The translations under genes and the position numbers were made by a program. A DNA stretch of 26,751 nucleotides, taken from positions 116,804 through 143,554 of the forward strand of contig NW_004798159.1 of NCBI RefSeq assembly GCF_000002075.1. Reading direction: 5' to 3'. This document shows positions 23,519 through 26,751 of this stretch, piece after piece (positions within the stretch are counted from its first letter, which is position 1; every line of letters starts with the position of its first letter). Origin of the DNA: Aplysia californica (lineage: Eukaryota > Mollusca > Gastropoda > Aplysiida > Aplysiidae). The notes under the pieces are model-generated. The model made no database searches. It saw nothing but the letters and a program-made list of their open reading frames with translations, and was not told the origin of the DNA.

Positions 23519-23795
23519 TCATAATGAAATAATTTAGCTTTGTTGCATAATAACAGCTTGTTGATAAAGGGCACTTAATTTAGGTTGCAGCTACACCCAT
23601 TTTGTCGAATTAATTTATTGTTGTATTGTTTCGTATGGCTGTGTAATCTTTCTTCTTTTTACTGTTCTACTAAAATGCCAGTCTCTATTTCACTGTTCTG
23701 GAAATTGTATTGCTTAATTCTTAGTTTTTATTGTTTTCCTAAAGGAAATATTCTTTGCAGATGCATTGGTCCTCTTCAGACACTGGCAAATGAAC

Positions 23796-23946
23796 TATTA
23801 TTATTATTATTATCATCATTATTATAATTATTATTATTATTATTTATTATTGTTATTATTATTATTATTATCATAATTATTATAATATTGTTATTATTTT
23901 TATTAGGCCTATTTTTTTTCTAATGTTATTATTATTATTAAATGGC
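23796..23946. repeat. (ATT)n array, imperfect
   Basis: TTA/ATT units with scattered substitutions, interrupted by a TAGGCCTATTTTTTTT block. Confidence 0.9.
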
Positions 23947-24115
23947 TATAACGTTCTCACTGATGTCTGTTTAAAATGTTCCTGTTGTTGTTTAAGAAAC
24001 TACCAGACATTGTATAGTAGAGTTAATTATGAGAGAGAGCTTCAACGCAATTTTGTGTGAAGGAAGTTTGTTGTCCATAGCCACCGGGGAGTGGCCGCTA
24101 TAGAAGTGATCTTTA

Positions 24116-24229
24116 CTGTTATTGTTATTGTTATTATTATTATTGTTGTTATTATTATTATTATTATTTTTATTATTGTTATCGTTATTATTATTGTTGT
24201 TATCATTAGGCCTATTATTATTATTTTAT

Positions 24230-24262
<33 letters not shown>

Positions 24263-24291
24263 TATTATTATTATTATTATTATTATTGTTG

Positions 24292-24335
<44 letters not shown>
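24116..24335. repeat. (ATT)n/(TAA)n/(ATT)n compound array with a head-on inversion
   Basis: ATT units, then about 11 TAA units (24230-24262), then more than 20 TTA units to 24334. The switch of strand makes a long self-complementary stretch. Confidence 0.92.
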
Positions 24336-24814
24336 TTGTATACATATGGTTTGTAGGCTTTGATTTTTGTTTTGTTCTCTACTACTAAGTTGTTTTTTGT
24401 AAAGGTTATACTTATTGTGTTAGAGATTAAACTCCAACTGTGGTAACGAAATAATAACAGAAGTAAATGTTTACAATTTCTGCAATTTCAATGTAAGTAT
24501 ATTATCTTTAAGCAAAAAATGGCATCTTTTTTTTGAGAAGCATTGTTCTGTATTTTAATGTTAAAAAATTGTGGCCTTTCAATGTATGAGGGTAGATTTT
24601 TGTTTTTGTACTTTTTATTGACGTAATTTGTGGGTGGAAATTTATTTTTATTTATTTATTTATTTATTTTAAGGTTTTTTTTGACAGTTTATTGGGTCTG
24701 TCTAATTGTAAATTTCTTTGTCTGTTTAACGGTATCTAATTTATTGGTCTTCTTTTGAGTTTGCAGTTTCTGTTTTTGTTATTTCAGAGGATCGACTATG
24801 TCAAGGCATCAAAA
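24336..24814. other. Downstream flank, T-rich
   Basis: T-rich with a short (TTTA)n run near 24645-24670; no gene seen. Confidence 0.4.
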
Positions 24815-25256
24815 TATGTGAGGCAGCGTGGTGGAATCAGGCTCTCGTCAATTTTTGGGCATGTAGAGTTATTGGTATCATTGTAAAGCTTGTTCACTTG
24901 TGTTTATTTGGATGAGAAAAAATATCCTTTTATCTTGAATACAAGTTGAGATATTTGCGAATCAAGGAGGTTGGGGTCACCTGTTTTCAGAGGTAAAACT
25001 AGTGAGAAAATGGCCGTCAAAGATTAGTTATTTCCTTAGCTTAAGAGTCCGTAGTAACTGAAAATTTACTTTTTTTGTGCCTTTAATCAACGTTTATAAG
25101 AAAAATCCACACAGAAATGAGTTCTTTAATTGGTATGAAAGGTGTTGAGCCAAAAAGCAACAATTTGATAAACATTCACAAACCAAAAGAAAAAAGCAAG
25201 TTTCTTCACTTGGATTATTTTGACGAGAGCCTGATTCCACCACGCTGCCTCACATA
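24815..25256 (+). mobile_element. M1 TIR element with perfect 37-bp termini (youngest-looking copy)
   Basis: Both ends carry the identical inverted terminus beginning TATGTGAGGCAGCGTGGTGG and running through TCAGGCTCTCGTCAA. Flanks are TA. The interior is a full M1 with no gene. Confidence 0.9.
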
Positions 25257-26024
25257 TATTTTTTCGGTTATACATATAATTTTGTTTCCCTTTGTTATTC
25301 TTTGAGATTATATTTGACTCAATTAATGGCGTTATGTACTTTTAGAAGCATTATGTTCACCAATATTCTCTCTGTCACTTTTGTATGCCATGCTGTACGC
25401 CCTATTGAATGCTTGACACCTTTTATTTATTGAATTCCTCCTTTCAGGTGATGATTATTCTTATATTCAAGAGGCATTAATTTTATTCTCTGTTTTTCTC
25501 TTAATCTTAATGCTGTATATAAGAAGTTCCTCTCTTTCAAGCATGATGTGATCTTTTTTACTTTTCTGTATCAATTTCTCATTTTCATTTTTGCCGGCCA
25601 TGATTCATTAAGCGATGAGAAAAAAACTTGTCATAAAGAGAGGATTTATAATTTTGATTGATTGTAGAGAAAAGTGACCCCCCACCAGGGCAGTGCCACG
25701 GACTGAAATTTTAATGTCTTTTGGCCATTCTCAAAGGGGGGATATTATCATGTTCTTTACGCAGTAGAATTGTAAATTTGCTGATTTATCCATGTCATGT
25801 TCATACTGTGCCGGAACAAAATAGGGGCAACTGCTGCTTTTTCTTTCCTCATCCTTGCTATCGTTATTTTGCCTCTACTTCTTTGTATGTTTGTCATTCT
25901 CTTGTAAACTGCTATTTCCGGGGTGCCTAGATAGTCGAAGCAGACTTTGTGCTGGTAAGGCTAGAGAGGTGAGCAGAGTAAGTCTGATTCCCCATTTGGA
26001 CTTCTCTGTTGATATCCACCTCTT

Positions 26025-26090
26025 GGCGCTCATCTCATATGACCTTATACTTATGCAGTTGCGAGCGCCGTAAAACCTTACTAAAACAAA
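26025..26090 (+). repeat. R2 shared 3' module
   Basis: GGCGCTCATCTCATATGACC and GCAGTTGCGAGCGCCGTAAA then CTTACTAAAAC. The sequence upstream of it differs from the other copies. Confidence 0.6.
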
Positions 26091-26608
26091 AAAGTGAAAA
26101 GTGCTTGCTTTCAAAGTTTGCCTCATCAGTTCAACGTCTGTAGTTTTCATATAAAAACATTGTTAACATGTTGCTTGACAGCATAATATTCTGAAGCCTT
26201 TATTTCATACCCTCAGGTAAAGCTTTAATAACAGAAAAATCTGCATACTGTGCAATTTATACATCATGATCATCAGACAACTGTTACTTTTACTTTCAGC
26301 GGACCAGTTTTTTTTTTCAGAGTTTGTTTTTCAACGATATTTCTGTCGTTCTTACTGTGGCTCTATGTTTGTGTGATATAAGTTTTGGATATGTCTATAG
26401 AGATTTTTGTCTACTTACCACTTTGGGGTGTCTTGGCACAATAATGGCAGTTCTGCGCCAGGCCCGAGATGTCCGTTGTAGTCCCTCTAGCCTACCTGGG
26501 TGACCAGATGGGGTATTTTGTACTGCTGGCTGTGTGACTGCAAAGTGTTAAGTCTCTCAATGTATTGTTTTGTGAAAATGCAAAAACTTGTTACTTTCTG
26601 AAAGATCA

Positions 26609-26614
26609 ATAAAC
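26609..26614 (+). promoter_or_regulatory. Isolated AATAAA with downstream GT-rich sequence
   Basis: ATCAATAAACACTGTCAG followed by T/G-rich sequence looks like a 3' end, but no coding exon was found nearby. It could belong to a very long 3' UTR, a non-coding transcript, or nothing. Confidence 0.2.
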
Positions 26615-26751
26615 ACTGTCAGTTTGATGCCTGCAGAGTTATTTGTTCTATATTTGTCATTAATGGTGCTTATTCTAAAAGATTGGGTTGTAAAACCTTC
26701 TCATAAATTGATTATCTATATATGTGTGTGGCCTATATATATATCATATAT

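Larger units (their letters stand above)
22562..23795. other. Downstream flank
   Basis: Holds the 27-bp direct repeat, a solitary M1 terminus, an R2 copy, then AT-rich sequence. No coding exon recognised. Confidence 0.4.
25257..26751. other. Downstream flank to window end
   Basis: An R2 tail (26025-26090), an isolated AATAAA (26609) and a (TA)n-like end. No coding exon recognised on either strand. Confidence 0.4.

Noticed and set aside
24122-24388. Poly-Leu / poly-Asn / poly-Tyr frame
   Set aside because: Translation of the (ATT)n/(TAA)n array; not a membrane protein.
1-26751. LTR retroelements, Polintons, CRISPR arrays, bacterial operons
   Set aside because: No long terminal direct repeats, capsid/integrase/polymerase signatures, spacer arrays or compact prokaryotic gene layout were seen on either strand.

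Overview
The window reads as AT-rich animal nuclear DNA. It carries one intron-rich host gene on the + strand, and almost everything else is repeat debris. Gene architecture, the tRNA-type SINE, the dense non-autonomous DNA transposons and the frequent 'taggcct' motif suggest a marine invertebrate, probably a mollusc. The species cannot be read from the sequence, and the mollusc call is inference. No operons, bacterial genes, rRNA, CRISPR array or LTR/viral element were found.

The gene is an RNF14-like RWD-RBR E3 ubiquitin ligase. I could assemble 11 coding exons with consistent GT-AG sites and phases: 2521-2598, 4096-4194, 5699-5855, 6156-6390, 7531-7659, 9934-10116, 11084-11183, 12504-12650, 14944-15140, 15781-15937 and 19128-19346. 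The spliced CDS is 1701 nt (566 aa plus stop). Domain order is an N-terminal RWD domain (about residues 25-190), an acidic linker, RING1 (250-300), IBR (339-380), a basic helical linker, Rcat/RING2 with catalytic-position Cys443, and a fourth zinc-binding module at the C-terminus (514-566) that human RNF14 lacks. The Rcat cysteine spacing is also not that of human RNF14.

Nearly every intron is filled with transposon fossils. The commonest is a roughly 430-bp TIR element (called M1 here), with at least 13 copies or pieces in both orientations. There are also two copies of a TTAA-flanked piggyBac-type element (PB, 980 bp), a shorter TTAA element (M3, about 285 bp, three copies), a 470-bp TIR element (M4, two copies), a 248-bp TIR element (M5, two copies), and a Tigger/pogo-like TA element (TG, one 819-bp copy and two decayed ones). 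Retroelement pieces are two LINE 3' ends with (GA)n tails, a reverse-oriented tRNA-SINE just after the stop codon, and several shared SINE/LINE-like 3' tails. Several elements sit inside one another (PB in M1, TG in PB, M3 in TG, M5 in R2), which gives relative ages.

Layout: 1-2520 upstream flank with R6, M1 and R2 repeats; 2521-19346 the gene; 19347 to about 20000 putative 3' UTR with the SINE; 20020-26751 downstream flank with M1, LINE, M5, M1, TG, (ATT)n arrays and M1, and no recognisable second gene. No wholly new system is visible. The best leads are the C-terminal zinc module, the unusual Rcat spacing, a tandemly duplicated splice donor at exon 3, inverted M1 pairs that could drive circular RNA of exons 3-4 or exon 7, and the M1 subfamily with homogenised termini.
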